Positions 32,925-45,422 of a stretch of DNA of 64,000 nt are shown one piece after another (within the stretch, counting starts at the first letter, position 1; every line of letters begins with the position of its first letter). Made by a program: the position numbers and the translations under genes. The stretch spans positions 91,340,693 through 91,404,692 of the forward strand of contig NC_092045.1 of the NCBI RefSeq assembly GCF_003086295.3. The letters are read 5' to 3'. The notes below the pieces were generated by a model. It worked only from the letters and a program-made list of their open reading frames with translations, had not been told where the DNA came from and did not search any database. The DNA comes from Arachis hypogaea. Its lineage: Eukaryota > Streptophyta > Magnoliopsida > Fabales > Fabaceae.

Positions 32925-34563
32925 CAACACCAAACTTAATACTTGCTTGTCCCTAAGCAAGTTCTGAGTTATTTGAGAAGAAAGTATGAAACAAAAAGCA
33001 ATTACATTGGCTATATTAGCAAGCATTTGAAGTTCATCAGAAGGGTTTTATGCAGAAAGTTGCAGCATCACTTTTTCATTCTTATCAGGTAGGATTATCA
33101 CTTTTTCATTGCATCCATCAAACACTGCTATGGCCTCTTGTTATTCTTATGTCCTTGGCACTTTTTCCCTTCTTTGTTTTTCTTTTTCTTAGAGCTCCTT
33201 TGCTCCTTGTTTGCTCAGTGTCATGTGTTGCACAAGCCTTTGGCATTTTCTTTTTCTTATCAGTGCACTACACATATCCACTACAGGCATTTTAGTTCAC
33301 ATTTCTTCTTGAGACATTGGTGCCCAGCACCTCTTTGTGTGACTAAATGTTTTGTATTTAGGTTGCTCTTGATAATGGACTTTTGGTTGATAATCCCGGG
33401 TTAGTTAACCCAAGTTACCAAGTGTTGAAACACTCCTCAGAACCTATTCATCCAAGCATATCCTTAATACATAAACACCACAGGCATTTGTCTCAGAAGT
33501 TCAAACCATTGGTGCCTAGCTTATTTTCTCAATTTTTTTGCTTTTTGGTTGCCCTTTTTCAGTGGCTTTTTCTTCTTCTTTTTCTTTCTTTTTCATGGCC
33601 AAAGACATTTATTTATCAAAATCCATAGACAGTACTCAACTTCTACACAAAAATGATAATTCTACACTCAATTTCCAGTGATCTGACTAAACAATCAAGC
33701 ATGCATACCACCACTTAATTCTACTTGATTTGTCACTAATTGAGCCAAGTTACTTTTGTTCAAACTTTTCTTTTATTTTTTTGGAAACAGAACAAGCATG
33801 GCAAGCATTTGTTTAAGAAGGTGAAGTTATATCCAAACATCTAGGCATTCACTTTATTCAAAGCAGTAAACCAACACTCATACTAAAAACTTCACATTCC
33901 AGAAAGATTCAACAATTACAGTTTAAACCAGAACACGCATGCTTTTGTTTGCCTTTTAAAGAATGGTCAAAGAACAACACCACCTTGTGAAATTTCTTGT
34001 TTTCTCTTTGTTGCCAGGAAACAATTTGATTTCTCCTTCTTCTCCTAGTTGTTGCTTCATGTTCTTTCTAAGATCCTTGTTTCCTCTCCTGCAAAGAGTG
34101 ATGAAGTTGCTTGCTTCTCAAGCACTTGAGTGGTTAGCTCAACTATGTATGGGCAAGTGTCTGAGTCTTAAGTTGGTGTGTGAACACCAAACTTAGTCTC
34201 CTACTTACTCCTCTGCTCTTTGAATCCTTGAATTCTCCTTGGAATGAAGTTGCTGCTAAGGATTTTAAGCATTTATGTGATTGCTTAGAATGGTTGTTCC
34301 TTTCATATAATTCAAAGGTTGTTGTGTTCAGTTTATCTGTATGGTGGAACACCAAACTTAGAGTCACACATTCCCCTTTGAATTATTGATCTATGAATCC
34401 ATTGTTTGGTGTGAAACACCAAACTTAATTCTTTGCAATGCATAGAAACTACTTCACCTTTTTATTGAAACAAATAAAAGAAACAGCAAAAGAGTGTTAC
34501 CTCAGGTTGGGTTGCCTCCCAACAAGCGCTTCTTTAACGTCATTAGCTTGACGGTCAGTTTCC
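32925..34563 (-). other. 3' region of element E, no extra ORF
   Basis: About 1.6 kb without a convincing ORF, where other Athila elements carry their extra ORF. It has copies of ACACCAAACTTA at about 32927, 34187, 34350 and 34415 and the conserved post-pol box at 34509-34535. The PPT-like box (CAACACCAAACTTAATACTT) abuts the LTR. Confidence 0.7.
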
Positions 34564-37500
34564 TCAGTTGAGGTGATATTTAACCTTGTCCTTCTCCTCC
34601 ACATCTCCCAAGTAATGTTTGAGTCTTTGACCATTCACAATGAAGGTTCTTTGTGACTTTTCTTCCATGATTTCTACTTGTCCATATTGGGAGACCTTGG
34701 TGACAAGGAATGGTCCAGACCACCTTGATTTTAGCTTCCCTGGAAATAGCTTCAGCCTAGAATTGTAGAGCAATACTTTTTGTCCCTCTTCAAATTTCCT
34801 TGGGGCTATGTTGCTGTCATGCTTCTTCTTTGCTCTTTCTTTGTAAATTTTGGCATTCTCATAAGCTTCAGCTCTGAATTCTTCCAACTCTTGAATTTGC
34901 AACATCCTTCTTTCTCCAGCAGCTTTGCTGTCCAAGTTCAAGAGTTTCAAGGCCCAGAATGCCTTGTGCTCCAACTCTAGTGGCAAATGGCAAGCTTTTC
35001 CATATACTAGTTGGTAAGGAGACATTCCAATTGGTGTTTTGAAAGCTGTCCTATATGCCCAAAGAGCATCATCTAGCTTAATCGACCAGTCCTTCCTTGA
35101 AGTTCCCACAGTCTTTTCCAAGATTCTTTTGAGTTCCCTATTAGATATTTCGGCTTGCCCACTTGTCTGTGGATGGTATGGTGTGGCTACCTTATGTTTG
35201 ACTCCATATTTTAGAAGCAATGCCTCTAATGGTTTGTTGCAGAAGTGGCTTCCTCCATCACTGATGATTGCTCTTGAAACCCCAAAACGGCAAAAAATGT
35301 GTTTTCTGAGGAAGTTCATGACTACTTTATTATCATTGGTTGGAGTTGCTATCGCTTCAACCCATTTGGAGACATAATCTACAGCCACAAGAATGTAATT
35401 ATTTGAGTATGAGGTGGGAAATGGTCCCATGAAATCTATCCCCCATACATCAAACAATTCAAGTTCCAGAATGAATTGTTGTGGCATTTCATTTCTTCTT
35501 GGCAGGTTCCCCGCTTTCTGGCATTCATGGCAGTGCTTCACTAGTTCCTTTGCATCTTTGAAGATAGTGGGCCAATAAAAACCACACTGCAACACCTTGG
35601 CCACTGTTCTTTCTCCTGCAAAATGTCCTCCATAAGTGGAGCCATGGCAGTCCCATAAGACTTCCCTTCCTTCTTCCTCTGATATGCATCTTCTGAGTAT
35701 GCCATCCGAACATTTTTTGAACAAGTATGGTTCGTCCCAGATGAAGTATTTGGCATCATTTACCAACTTCTTCCTTTGATGCTTGTTAAATTCCAACGGC
35801 AAACTCCCAGTGGCCTTGAAGTTTGCTATGTCTGCAAACCAGGGTACTTTGTGAATTACCATGAGTTGTTCATCAGGAAAGCACTCATTTATATGTGTGC
35901 TTTGTGTGCTTCCTTCTTCACATGGTATCCTTGATAAATGATCTGCCACCTTGTTCTCTACACCCTTCTTGTCTTTGATTTCAATGTCAAATTCCTGCAA
36001 CAAAAGAACCCATCTAATAAGTCTTGGTTTGGATTCTTGTTTAGCAAGTAAGTATTTTAAAGCTGAATGATCAGTGAAGACAGTGACTTTAGATCTAATG
36101 AGATAGGATCTAAATTTGTCAAATGCAAAGACTATTGCTAAGAGTTCTTTTTCAGTGGTTGTGTAATTCCTTTGGTTATCATTCAAGACTTTACTGGCAT
36201 AATAAATCACATGTACCAAATTGTCTTTCCTTTGTCCTAACACTACCCCAATAGCAAGGTCTGATGCATCACACATCAGTTCAAAAGGTAGGTTCCAATC
36301 AGGTGGGGCAATGATAGGTGCAGAGGAAAGTTTTTGCTTCAAAAGTTCATATGCTAGCATGCAATTTTTATCAAATACAAAGGGTGTATCAGAGACAAGT
36401 AAGTTACTCAAAGGTTTGGCTATTTTAGAAAAGTCTCTAATAAACCTTCTGTAAAAGCCAGCGTGTCCCAAAAAACTCCTAACTGTCTTGACATTACTTG
36501 GTGGAGGTAGTTTTTCAATGAGTTCCACCTTAGCTCTGTCCACCTCAATGCCTCTATTAGAGACTTTGTGGCCAAGGACTATTCCTTCTGTGACCATGAA
36601 ATGACACTTTTCCCAGTTTAATACTAGGTTGGTCTCTTGGCATCTCTTAAGCACCAAGGCAAGGTGGTGTAGGCAGCTAGGAAAAGAATTTCCAAACACA
36701 GAAAAATCATCCATGAAAACTTCAATAAACTTTTCGATCATGTCCGAAAAGATGGACAGCATGCACCTTTGGAAAGTGGCAGGTACATTGCACAATCCAA
36801 AGGGCATGCGTCTATACGCAAAAACTCCATATGGACAAACAAATGATGTTTTCTCTTGATCTCTTGGATCAACTACTATCTGATTATAGCCTGAGTATCC
36901 ATCCAGAAAGCAATAGTAAGCATGTCCTGCAAGCCTTTCAAGCATCTGATCCATGAATGGGAGTGGGAAATGATCTTTTCTGGTGGCTTCATTGAGCTTC
37001 CTGTAGTCTATGCACATCCTCCACCCAGTGACAGTTCTTGTGGGTATAAGTTCGTTCCTCTCATTTGGCACCACAGTTATGCCACCTTTCTTGGGAACTA
37101 CATGGATGGGACTAACCCATGGGCTATCAGAAATAGGGTAGATTACCCCTGCCTGCCATAACTTCATGACCTCCTTTTGTACCACTTCTTTCATGACGGG
37201 ATTCAATCTTCTCTGAGCTTGAATGGAGGGTCTAGCATCCTCTTCTAACAAGATTTTGTGCATGCATATGGATGAACTTATCCCCTTCAAATCAGCTAGG
37301 GTCCATCCAATGGCATCTTGATGAGTTTGTAGCACCTTGATCAATTCTTCTTCCTGTTCTTGGCTCAGGGCAGAGCTAATGATAACAGGATGGCTCTCAT
37401 CACTACCCAAGTATGCATACTTGAGATTAGGGGGCAATGCTTTGAGCTCAGGTTTTGGTGCTTCCTTCTCTTCTTTCACTCTCTCAGGCATGCTTGGCAT

Positions 37501-39267
37501 GGTTGTTTCAGCAGCCTTGATGTCACTAACTTCAATATCCTTGGTGAACTCCTCCTCTGCCACTTCCTTTGTTGTTTCCTCAAAGGTTTCTTGTACTGCA
37601 ATGTCCACTACATCCACCCTCATGCATTCCTTTAGTGATTCTGATGGATAGCTCATTGCCTTGAATACGTTAAACACCAATTTCTCATCATGTAGTCTAA
37701 GAGTAAGTTCACCCTTTTGGACATCTATGATGGCTCCCGCAGTAGCCAGGAAGGGTCTTCCCAGGATTATCGAAGCTTTGGCTTCTTCCTCCATATCTAA
37801 CACCACAAAATTGGCAGGAAATATAAAATCTCCCACTTTCACCAACAAATCCTCAACTATCCCATGAGGAAATTTAAAAGTTCGATCTGCCAATTGGAGG
37901 GCCATTCTTGTTGGTTTGGCTTCCTCAATCTTCATTCTTCTCATCATTGTTAGAGACATCAAATTGATACTGGCCCCTAAGTCACACAAGGCCTTCTCCA
38001 CCATGACTTCTCCTATGATGCAGGGGATTTGGAAACTGCCTGGATCCTTCAATTTCTGAGGCAATTTGTGTTGAATGATGGCACTGCATTCTTCAGTCAA
38101 CAACACAGTTTCCTCATTTCTCCAGCTTCTCTTCTTGGTCATTAATTCCTTTAAGAATTTTGCATAGAGTGGCATTTGCTCTATTGCCTCAGCAAACGGA
38201 ATGTTGATTTGAAGCTTCTTGAAAATCTCCAAGAATCTGGAGAATTGGCCATCCTTTTCACTTTTCATCAAACGTTGAGGATATGGTGCTTTGGGTGTAT
38301 AAGGCTTCAGGACCTCTTTTTCTTTTTCTTTTGTTGCAGACGGTGTAAAAGACTGTCCCTGTTCCTTGTCTCTCACATTTTCCTTTGCTTCATCCTTTGT
38401 GGCTTCCTTTGAGATTTCCTTTAGCTTCTTTCCACTTTTGAGGGTTATGGCCTTACATTCTTCCCTTGCAATAGCCTTGGCAGCATGAGGAAAGCTTGGC
38501 CCAGGGGTTTGCTTAGACAAATACATAATTTGATTTTCTAGCTTCTGGATGGCAGCTCCTTGGTTTTGCAAGTTAGAATTTACTTCTTCCTTAAAAGCTT
38601 TCAATTCGGTTATGTCTTGACCCATGGTTGCAAGCATTCCTTCTATCCTGTTTAATTGATCTTGAAATTGTTGGTTCGGATTGGGTTGGGCAGGTTGATT
38701 ATTTTGGCCATGATATGGTGGTTGGGAGTAAGTGTTTTGTGTGGCTTGGTATGATCTTTGGTTGGAGTTTTGGTATGTGGAATTATTATGTTGGTTGTGG
38801 TTGTAAGGTATGTGGTTTTGTGGTTGGGTTTGCTGGTTTCCCCACCCAAAGTTTGGGTGGTTTATCCATCCTGGGTTGTAAGTGTTGGAATGTGGATCAT
38901 ATGGTTGCCTTTGTTGATTTCCCACATAGTTGGCCTCTTCCCAATCACCTCCTTCAGTGCTTATTTCCTCTTGATCTTGTGTTTGTATTGCAGCCACTTG
39001 CTTTGTGTTTAATTTCCTGGTGAGCTCTGCTAGTTGCTTGGCAAACACCTTGTTTTGGGCTAGAATTGTATCAACATGGTTCAGCTCCATGACTCCCTTA
39101 GTGTTGTGCCTCTCTGAAGCATAGTAGTACTCATTCTCAGCCACTGTCTCAATCACTTCAATGGCTTCTTCCACAGTCTTTTTCCTGTTCAATGAACCTC
39201 CTGATGAATGGTCTACAGCCTTCCTTGATTCATAAGAAAGTCCATCATAGAAAATATGCAATTGCAC
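34564..39267 (-). CDS. gag C-terminus, protease, reverse transcriptase, RNase H and integrase of element E
   Basis: 1567-codon uninterrupted polyprotein frame. Residues about 1-270: rest of gag with a Gln/Asn/Pro-rich low-complexity tract. Protease around residue 430 ([29 protein letters not shown]). Reverse transcriptase about 640-860 ([42 protein letters not shown]). RNase H about 950-1080 ([28 protein letters not shown]). Integrase about 1190-1480 (HHCC module; D-D-E in [37 protein letters not shown]) and a C-terminal [13 protein letters not shown] segment. Every catalytic motif I could check is present. The first Met is not the natural start: the frame continues upstream through a single stop at 39268-39270. 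Confidence 0.95.
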   Translation of the reverse strand: MQLHIFYDGLSYESRKAVDHSSGGSLNRKKTVEEAIEVIETVAENEYYYASERHNTKGVMELNHVDTILAQNKVFAKQLAELTRKLNTKQVAAIQTQDQEEISTEGGDWEEANYVGNQQRQPYDPHSNTYNPGWINHPNFGWGNQQTQPQNHIPYNHNQHNNSTYQNSNQRSYQATQNTYSQPPYHGQNNQPAQPNPNQQFQDQLNRIEGMLATMGQDITELKAFKEEVNSNLQNQGAAIQKLENQIMYLSKQTPGPSFPHAAKAIAREECKAITLKSGKKLKEISKEATKDEAKENVRDKEQGQSFTPSATKEKEKEVLKPYTPKAPYPQRLMKSEKDGQFSRFLEIFKKLQINIPFAEAIEQMPLYAKFLKELMTKKRSWRNEETVLLTEECSAIIQHKLPQKLKDPGSFQIPCIIGEVMVEKALCDLGASINLMSLTMMRRMKIEEAKPTRMALQLADRTFKFPHGIVEDLLVKVGDFIFPANFVVLDMEEEAKASIILGRPFLATAGAIIDVQKGELTLRLHDEKLVFNVFKAMSYPSESLKECMRVDVVDIAVQETFEETTKEVAEEEFTKDIEVSDIKAAETTMPSMPERVKEEKEAPKPELKALPPNLKYAYLGSDESHPVIISSALSQEQEEELIKVLQTHQDAIGWTLADLKGISSSICMHKILLEEDARPSIQAQRRLNPVMKEVVQKEVMKLWQAGVIYPISDSPWVSPIHVVPKKGGITVVPNERNELIPTRTVTGWRMCIDYRKLNEATRKDHFPLPFMDQMLERLAGHAYYCFLDGYSGYNQIVVDPRDQEKTSFVCPYGVFAYRRMPFGLCNVPATFQRCMLSIFSDMIEKFIEVFMDDFSVFGNSFPSCLHHLALVLKRCQETNLVLNWEKCHFMVTEGIVLGHKVSNRGIEVDRAKVELIEKLPPPSNVKTVRSFLGHAGFYRRFIRDFSKIAKPLSNLLVSDTPFVFDKNCMLAYELLKQKLSSAPIIAPPDWNLPFELMCDASDLAIGVVLGQRKDNLVHVIYYASKVLNDNQRNYTTTEKELLAIVFAFDKFRSYLIRSKVTVFTDHSALKYLLAKQESKPRLIRWVLLLQEFDIEIKDKKGVENKVADHLSRIPCEEGSTQSTHINECFPDEQLMVIHKVPWFADIANFKATGSLPLEFNKHQRKKLVNDAKYFIWDEPYLFKKCSDGILRRCISEEEGREVLWDCHGSTYGGHFAGERTVAKVLQCGFYWPTIFKDAKELVKHCHECQKAGNLPRRNEMPQQFILELELFDVWGIDFMGPFPTSYSNNYILVAVDYVSKWVEAIATPTNDNKVVMNFLRKHIFCRFGVSRAIISDGGSHFCNKPLEALLLKYGVKHKVATPYHPQTSGQAEISNRELKRILEKTVGTSRKDWSIKLDDALWAYRTAFKTPIGMSPYQLVYGKACHLPLELEHKAFWALKLLNLDSKAAGERRMLQIQELEEFRAEAYENAKIYKERAKKKHDSNIAPRKFEEGQKVLLYNSRLKLFPGKLKSRWSGPFLVTKVSQYGQVEIMEEKSQRTFIVNGQRLKHYLGDVEEKDKVKYHLN

Positions 39268-39969
39268 TCAGTCATGGAACATGTCTGGTGGGCATTTCCT
39301 TGTCAATTCTTTGAACCTCTCCCATGCCTCGTAGAGCGTCTCACCCTCTTGTTGTCTAAAAGTCTGAACCTCAGATCGAAGCCTATTGACCTTTTGTGGG
39401 GGGTAGAAATGTGCCAGAAACTTGCTTTTCACCTCATCCCAGGTTGTTAGGCTCCCCCTTGGGAATGATTCCAGCCACTTAGCTGCCTTGTCCCTAAGTG
39501 AAAATGGGAACAAGAGCAGTTTATAGGCATCTTCCTGGACTCCATTGGACTTCACAGTGTCGCAAATTCTCAGGAATTTTGTGAGATGTTGGTTTGGATC
39601 TTCATTAGCACTCCCACCAAATGAACAATGATCCTCCACCAGTGATATTAGCTGTGGTTTGAGTTCAAAATTGTTGGCCTGAATGGGTGGTTTCTGAATG
39701 CTGCTACCACAATTCCCAGAGGTTGGGTTTATGTATGAACCAAGAACCCTCCTCTCAGGAATGGCATTGTTTCCATCAGCCCTCTCATGGTTGTGAACTT
39801 CTCTATCCATGTTGAGATCTAGAGCTTCCTCAAAATTGTCCTCAGACTCTCCTTCAGATTCTTCTTCTCTCAGTACTCTCTTCCCTCTTGCTTCCCTTCT
39901 AAGTCTATGAAGGGTCCTCTCTGGTTTAGTATATGGAGGAGTTGATGTCTCTCCTCTCCTACCTGTCAT
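39268..39969 (-). pseudogene. gag N-terminus of element E
   Basis: Same frame as the polyprotein that follows, ended by a single TGA at 39268-39270 in a segment (CPPDMFHD, then [10 protein letters not shown]) that is continuous in element C. Start chosen at MTGRRGE (39969); the open frame reaches 39993. Contains gag motifs NNFELKPQLISLVEDHCSF and ETLYEAWERFKELTRKCP. It is preceded by a leader of about 260 bp and the primer site. Confidence 0.9.
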
Positions 39970-40227
39970 ACAAGAACACAGCACAGGCAACAAACAAGTG
40001 AAATACTCTTGGTTAATGGAAGAGTATGGTTAGAGCAGTTGAGGAATTAATTCAAATAGTTAGTGGGTCAGTGAGTTAGTTGCTTGAATTTAAAGGCATA
40101 AAGAAAGAAAGCAAGTAACAGAGTGCAGAAATTAAAATTCAACAAGTAGCTTGAACTGAATTAACAAAACAAGAAAAATGCTCAATCTAGTTAACTTCCA
40201 ATTTGAGAATTGTCAATCGAAAACCAA

Positions 40228-40245
40228 TCCCCGGCAATGGCGCCA
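40228..40245 (-). other. Primer binding site of element E (tRNA-Asp, one mismatch)
   Basis: The complement reads TGGCGCCATTGCCGGGGA, one base different from the exact tRNA-Asp site of B and C, six bases from the 5' LTR. Confidence 0.88.
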
Positions 40246-40251
40246 TAAACT

Positions 40252-42527
40252 TGATATGCCATAAACTTGATAGCTACGATTTTAGGAAATTGCACGATCG
40301 GCAAAATTCCTTCCGGCAAGTGCACCGGTTATCGTCAAGTAAAAACTCACAATAGAGTGAGGTCGAATCCCACAAGGATTGGTTGAGTGAGCAATTCGGA
40401 TTAGAAGTGTGTTCTAGTTGAGCGGGATCAAGATTTAGATGAGAATTGCGGAATGTAAAATTTGCATGAATTAAAGAGCGAGAAGCTAAATTGCTGAAAT
40501 TAAAAGGGATGGGGGTGATTGCATGAAATTAAATTGCAGAATGTAAAGAGAAAGTGTAGATCAGAAATGGGGAGTTCATTGGGTGTTAGGAGATATTGAG
40601 ATCTCCGAATCAAAACATTTTTATCTCTTCCTCAACCAATGCATTCATTGAATTTTGCTTGGCAATCTTATATGATTGGATCCCAATCCCTTGGCTCACC
40701 AATTCTCTCTAAAAACAAACAAATTCCCAATCCCTTGATTTAAATGTTCATAAGAAGAGATGATGCTCGATCACTGATTATACCACACAGTTTCATGAAC
40801 CACAATTTGGTAGGATTACATGTCACAATATCCATCCAAACCTCAATCCAATTCACTGTGAGAAAGCTTCTCTAGCATGAATCCTCCATTCCTTTCCCAA
40901 GGTTCCGAAGGATTCCAATTATGGGTAGTTTCTTTCCCAAGACAACTACCCAATGGAATTAGATCGAGAAGCTTTCTAACAAAATTCAAGAGAAAAGATT
41001 GAAGAAGAAGATAAAAACTATTATTAATTCATTGAATTACAATAGAGCTCCCTAACCCAATGAAAGGGGTTTAGTGAGTCATAGCTCCGAATTCAAAACT
41101 AGAAAAATTGATGAAAAGTTCTCCAGTGTAAAAAAGTGCTAACTAACTTAAATTCTATCCTATTTATACACTTTCTAAATTGAGCTTCTGTTGTGTTTCT
41201 TGGGCTTTGAGGCCTTTCCCTGATTTCCTTTTGCTTTGGGTTTATGGTCCATAATCCTGATGAGGCTGTGATCCAATTCTGTAACATTCATTGAGCAAAC
41301 TTAGTGATAATCAAGTAATGACACATGACTCAACAAATTGAAATTCCAGACTCATCAATTCTTCAGGCCCAATCCCATAAACCATGATATTCAATTGGGT
41401 TTCATACCATAATACGTTTAAGTTAATGTTTGATGCTCAAATGCTAACTTAAACTTCAATATATTTGGCCCAGAAACCCTTTCAAAAAGTGGCGTTTAAG
41501 TTGCATTTTAAGCTTAAACTGCAACTTAAACGTTGGACACTCCTGGAGGTGGTATAATTCAAGCACGTTTAAGCTTCAGTTTAAGGTTAAACTGAAGCTT
41601 AAACTTGGAAATGGAAGAAAGCAACTACGGAGTGTGGAATGGTCGAACATGTTTAAGCTTCAGTTTAAGGTTAAACTGAAGCTTAAACGTGGAAATGAGA
41701 AAGCAACCCTGGAGGCAAATTGTGGTCGAACACGTTTAAGCTTCAGTTTAAGGTTAAACTGGAGCTTAAACGTGGAAATGAATAAAGGAGCCCAGGAGTG
41801 TGAATTGTCGAACACGTTTAAGCTCCAGTTTAAGCTTAAACTGGAGCTTAAACGTGGAAATGGCTTCCTGGTGCATGATTTGGGTCGAACACGTTTAAGC
41901 TCCAGTTTAAGGTTAAACTGGAGCTTAAACGTGGAAATGCTCCTTTGGTGCCTTTCTTATTCTGGCGTTTAACTTCCAGTTTAAGGTTAAACTGGAGGTT
42001 AAACGCCAGTTTCAGTATTTCTCAGCTTTCATGATTCTGGCGTTTAACTTCCAGTTTAACCTTAAACTGGAGGTTAAACGCCACTTTCAGCTTTGGTGCA
42101 TTTCTTATTCTGGCGTTTAACTTCCAGTTTAAGGTTAAACTGGAGGTTAAACGCCACTTTCAGCATTATATGGCTTGGCAGTTTAAGTTCCAGTTTAAGC
42201 TTAAACTGGAACTTAAACTCCACATGTGATCTTCAAGCTTCCTTTATTGATTTTGTTGCTTCCTTGCCTAGCCTCTTCTTCCCTGAAATCATCCAAACAA
42301 CTGCATCAAAGTCTTGCAAAATTTCATGAGAATTCTTCCATTCATAGCATTCAAGTAATATCACTAAAAACTCATGGAATTTGCATCAAAATTATACTGT
42401 TTGGATGATTCATTACTTTGTTGTTCATTTAACCATTCTTGGTTACTTTAAGCTCAAGAAAATGCATAAAACAACTAAAACTAACAGAAAAATGCTAGTG
42501 AAACTAGCCTAAGATGCCTTGGCATCA
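40252..42527 (-). repeat. 5' LTR of element E (2276 bp)
   Basis: Same length as the 3' copy; about a dozen substitutions by eye. Palindrome array at 41490-42221; U5 box at 40361-40371. Confidence 0.95.
41490..42221. repeat. Array of ten palindromes in the E 5' LTR
   Basis: Colinear with 31887-32618. Several mismatches between the two LTRs fall within palindrome arms: one here spoils the perfect first unit (TTGCATTTTAAG), while others improve pairing compared with the 3' copy. Confidence 0.95.
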
Positions 42528-42583
42528 AGGAGCTTAGGTGTCCCATTGGATCTTCAAGAGGAAGAACTAGCCGCCATCACTAA
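42528..42583 (+). pseudogene. Athila extra ORF of element D, part 2 (3' end)
   Basis: After the AGGAG duplication the frame continues LRCPIGSSRGRTSRHH and stops with TAA at 42581-42583. G ends KHSIRSSRGRTSRHH, confirming continuity with 30228-30648. Confidence 0.88.
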
Positions 42584-43656
42584 AGTGGACCCGTTCTTTG
42601 ATTTCCTTGTTCTTATTTTCCTGTTTTTCAAATTTGATGCTTTATGTTTATCTATGTTTGTGTCTTCATTACATGATCATTAGTGTCTAGTGTCTATGTC
42701 TTAAAGCTATGAATACTTCCATGAATCATTCACCTCTCTTAAATGAAAATGTGCTTAATTACAAAAGAACAAGAAGTACTTGAATCTCAAATTTTTATCT
42801 TGAAATTAGTTTAATTATTTTGATGTGGTGGCAATACTTTTTGTTTTCTGAATGAATTCTTAAATAGTGTATATTTTTTATAGTGAAGTTTATGAATGTT
42901 AAAATTGTTGGCTCTTGAAAGAATGATGAACAAAGAGAAATGTTATTGATAATTTGAAAAATCAAAAAATTGATTCTTGAAGCAAGAAAAAGCAGTGAAA
43001 AAAAAGAAAGAAAAAGAAAAAGCAAGCAGAAAAAGCCAATAGCCCTTTAAACAAAAAGGCAAGGGTAAAAAGGATCCAAGGCTTTGAGCATTAATGGATA
43101 GGAGGGCCTAAGGAAATAAAATCCAGGCCTAAGCAGCTAAATCAAGTTGTCCCTAACCATGTGCTTGTGGCATGAAGGTCCAAGTGAAAAGCTTGAGACT
43201 GAGTGGTTAAAGTCGTGATCCAAGGCAAGAAGAGTGTGCTTAAGAAATCTGGACACCTCTAACTGGGGACTTTAGCAGAGCTGAGTCACAATCTGAAAAG
43301 GTTCACCCAGTTATGTGTCTGTGACATTTATGTATCCGGTGGTAATACTGGAAAACAAAGTGCTTAGGGCCACGGCCAAGACTCATAAAGTAGTTATGTT
43401 CAAGAATCAACATACTGAACTAGGAGAATCAATAACACTATCTAAAATTCTGATTTTCTATAGATGCCAATCATTCTGAATTTCAAAGGATAAAGTGAGA
43501 TGCCAAAACTGTTCAGAAGCAAAAAGCTACTAGCACCGCTCATATAATTAGGACTAAGTTTCATTGATATTGTGAGATTTATTGTATATTCTCTTCTTTT
43601 TATCCTATTTTGTTTTCAGTTGCTTGGGGACAAGCAACAATTTAAGTTTGGTGTTG
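42584..43656 (+). other. 3' untranslated region and PPT of element D
   Basis: Non-coding, colinear with the corresponding region of A. Ends GGGGACAAGCAACAATTTAA then GTTTGGTGTTG (43626-43656) next to the LTR. Confidence 0.75.
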
Positions 43657-45422
43657 TGATGAGCGGATAATTTATACGCTTTTTGGCATTGTTTTTAGAT
43701 AGTTTTTAGTAGGATCTAGCTACTTTTTAGTATATTTTTATTAGTTTTTAAGCAAAATTCACATTTCTGGACTTTACTATGAGTTTGTGTATTTTTCTGT
43801 GATTTCAGGTATTTTTTTGCTGAAATTGAGGGACCTGAGCAAAAATCTGATTCAGAGGCTGAAGAAGGACTGCAGATGCTGTTGGATTCTGACCTCCCTG
43901 CACTCGAAATAGATTTTTTGGAATTACAGAAGTCCAAATAGCGTGCTCTCAATTGTGTTAGAAAGTAGACATCCAGGACTTTCCAGCAATATATAATAAT
44001 CCATACTTTGTCCGAGTTTAGATGATGCAAAATGGCGTTCAAACGCCAACTTCCTACCTTATTCTGGCGTTAAACGCCAGAAACAGGTTACAAGCTAGAG
44101 TTAAACGCCCAAAACAGGCTGCAAACTGGAGTTTAACTCCAACAAAAGTCTCTACACATGAAAGCTTCAATGCTCAGCCCAAGCACATACCAAGTGGGCC
44201 TGGAAGTGGATTTCTGCATCATTTACTTATTTATGTAACCCTAGTAACTAGTTTAGTATAAATAGAACTTTTTACTGTTGTATTAGACATCTGGGGATGA
44301 CCTTTTGGAATATCTTTGATCATTTTTAGTCCTTAGACATTGGGGGCTAGCCTCACGGCCATGCCTACCTTATTTTCACTTATGTATTTTCAACGGTGGA
44401 GTTTCTACACACCATAGATTAAGGTGTGGAGCTATGCTGTTCCTTGAGTATTAATGCAAGTACTATTGTTCTTCTATTCAATTCATGCTTATTCTTATTC
44501 TAAGATATTCATTCGCACACAAGAACATGATGAATGTGATGATTATGTGACACTCATCACCATTCTCACTTATGAACGCGTGACTGACAACCACTTTCGT
44601 TCTACATGAAAACAAGCTTGAATGTATATCTCTTGGGTTTCTAATCAACGATTCACATAGACTCCCCTCTGACAACGAGGCATTTGAATCTGATATTAGA
44701 ACCTTCGTGGTATAGGCTAGAATCCATTGGCAGCATTCTTGAGATCTAGAAAGTCTAAACCTTGTCTGTGGTATTCCGAGTAGGATCTGGGATGGGATGA
44801 CTATGACGAGCTTCAAACTCACGACTGTAGGGCATGGTGACAGACACAAAAGGATAGTAAATCATATTCCTACACGATCGAGAACCAACAGCTGATTAGC
44901 CATACGATATCTGTGCATGGTATTTTTCATCCGAGACGAGAAATCCGACAGTTGATTAGCCGTACAGAAACCGTAGAGGACCATTTTCACTGAGAGGACG
45001 GGAAGTAGCCATTGACAATGGTGACACCCAACATACAGTTTGCCATAGAAAAGAGTATGAAAGATTGGACGAAGGTAGTAGGAAAGCAGAGATTCAGAAG
45101 GAATAACGCATCTCCATACGCTTATCTGAAATTCCCACCAATGAATTACATAAGTATCTCTATCTTTATTTTATGTTTAGTTATCTTTTAATTATCAAAA
45201 CTCCATAACCATTTGAATCCGCCTGACTGAGATTTACAAGATGACCATAGCTTGCTTCAAGCCGACAATCTCCGTGGGATCGACCCTTACTCACGTAAGG
45301 TTTATTACTTGGACGATCCAGTACACTTGCTGGTTAGTTGTGCGAAGTTGTAAAAAAGAGTTGAGATTATAATTGTGCGTACCAAGTTGTTGGCGCCATT
45401 GAGATCACAATTTTGTGTACCA
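43657..45422 (+). repeat. 3' LTR of element D (1766 bp)
   Basis: Starts TGATGAGCGG; ends CACAATTTTGTGTACCA. Compared with A and C it has a different middle and an extended 3' end containing a primer-site-like TTGGCGCCATTGA (45390-45402), as in G. A TATA-like TATAAATA stands at 44257-44264. U5 box GGGATCGACCC at 45276-45286. Near 44040-44140 it contains GGCGTTAAACGCC-type motifs. Confidence 0.88.

Larger units (their letters stand above)
30649..42527 (-). mobile_element. Element E: nearly intact Athila-type retrotransposon with palindrome-bearing LTRs
   Basis: Two 2276-bp LTRs, target duplication AGGAG at 30644-30648 and 42528-42532, minus orientation. Order: 5' LTR, tRNA-Asp site, gag-protease-reverse transcriptase-RNase H-integrase in one frame, a long 3' region without the extra ORF, PPT, 3' LTR. 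About a dozen LTR mismatches by eye (roughly 0.5%) and a single stop in some 1800 codons indicate a very recent insertion, into the extra ORF of D. Confidence 0.95.
4193..45422 (+). mobile_element. Element D: non-autonomous Athila-type element, interrupted by B (with C) and E
   Basis: D sequence is present at 4193-4295 (leader), 26220-30648 (leader, gag-protease, spacer, start of extra ORF) and 42528-45422 (end of extra ORF, 3' region, 3' LTR). The three parts join seamlessly when B (duplication CAAAC) and E (duplication AGGAG) are removed; the extra ORF reads through the E site. There is no reverse transcriptase, RNase H or integrase between protease and spacer, as in element G. The 5' LTR and primer site are not in the window, probably displaced leftwards by insertion of A. 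Bases after the 3' LTR (45423 on) belong to a CACTA-like element. Confidence 0.8.

Noticed and set aside
45390..45402. A true primer binding site at the end of the D LTR
   Set aside because: It lies inside the LTR, has G full-length counterparts inside both LTRs, and pairs with tRNA-Asp over only about ten bases.
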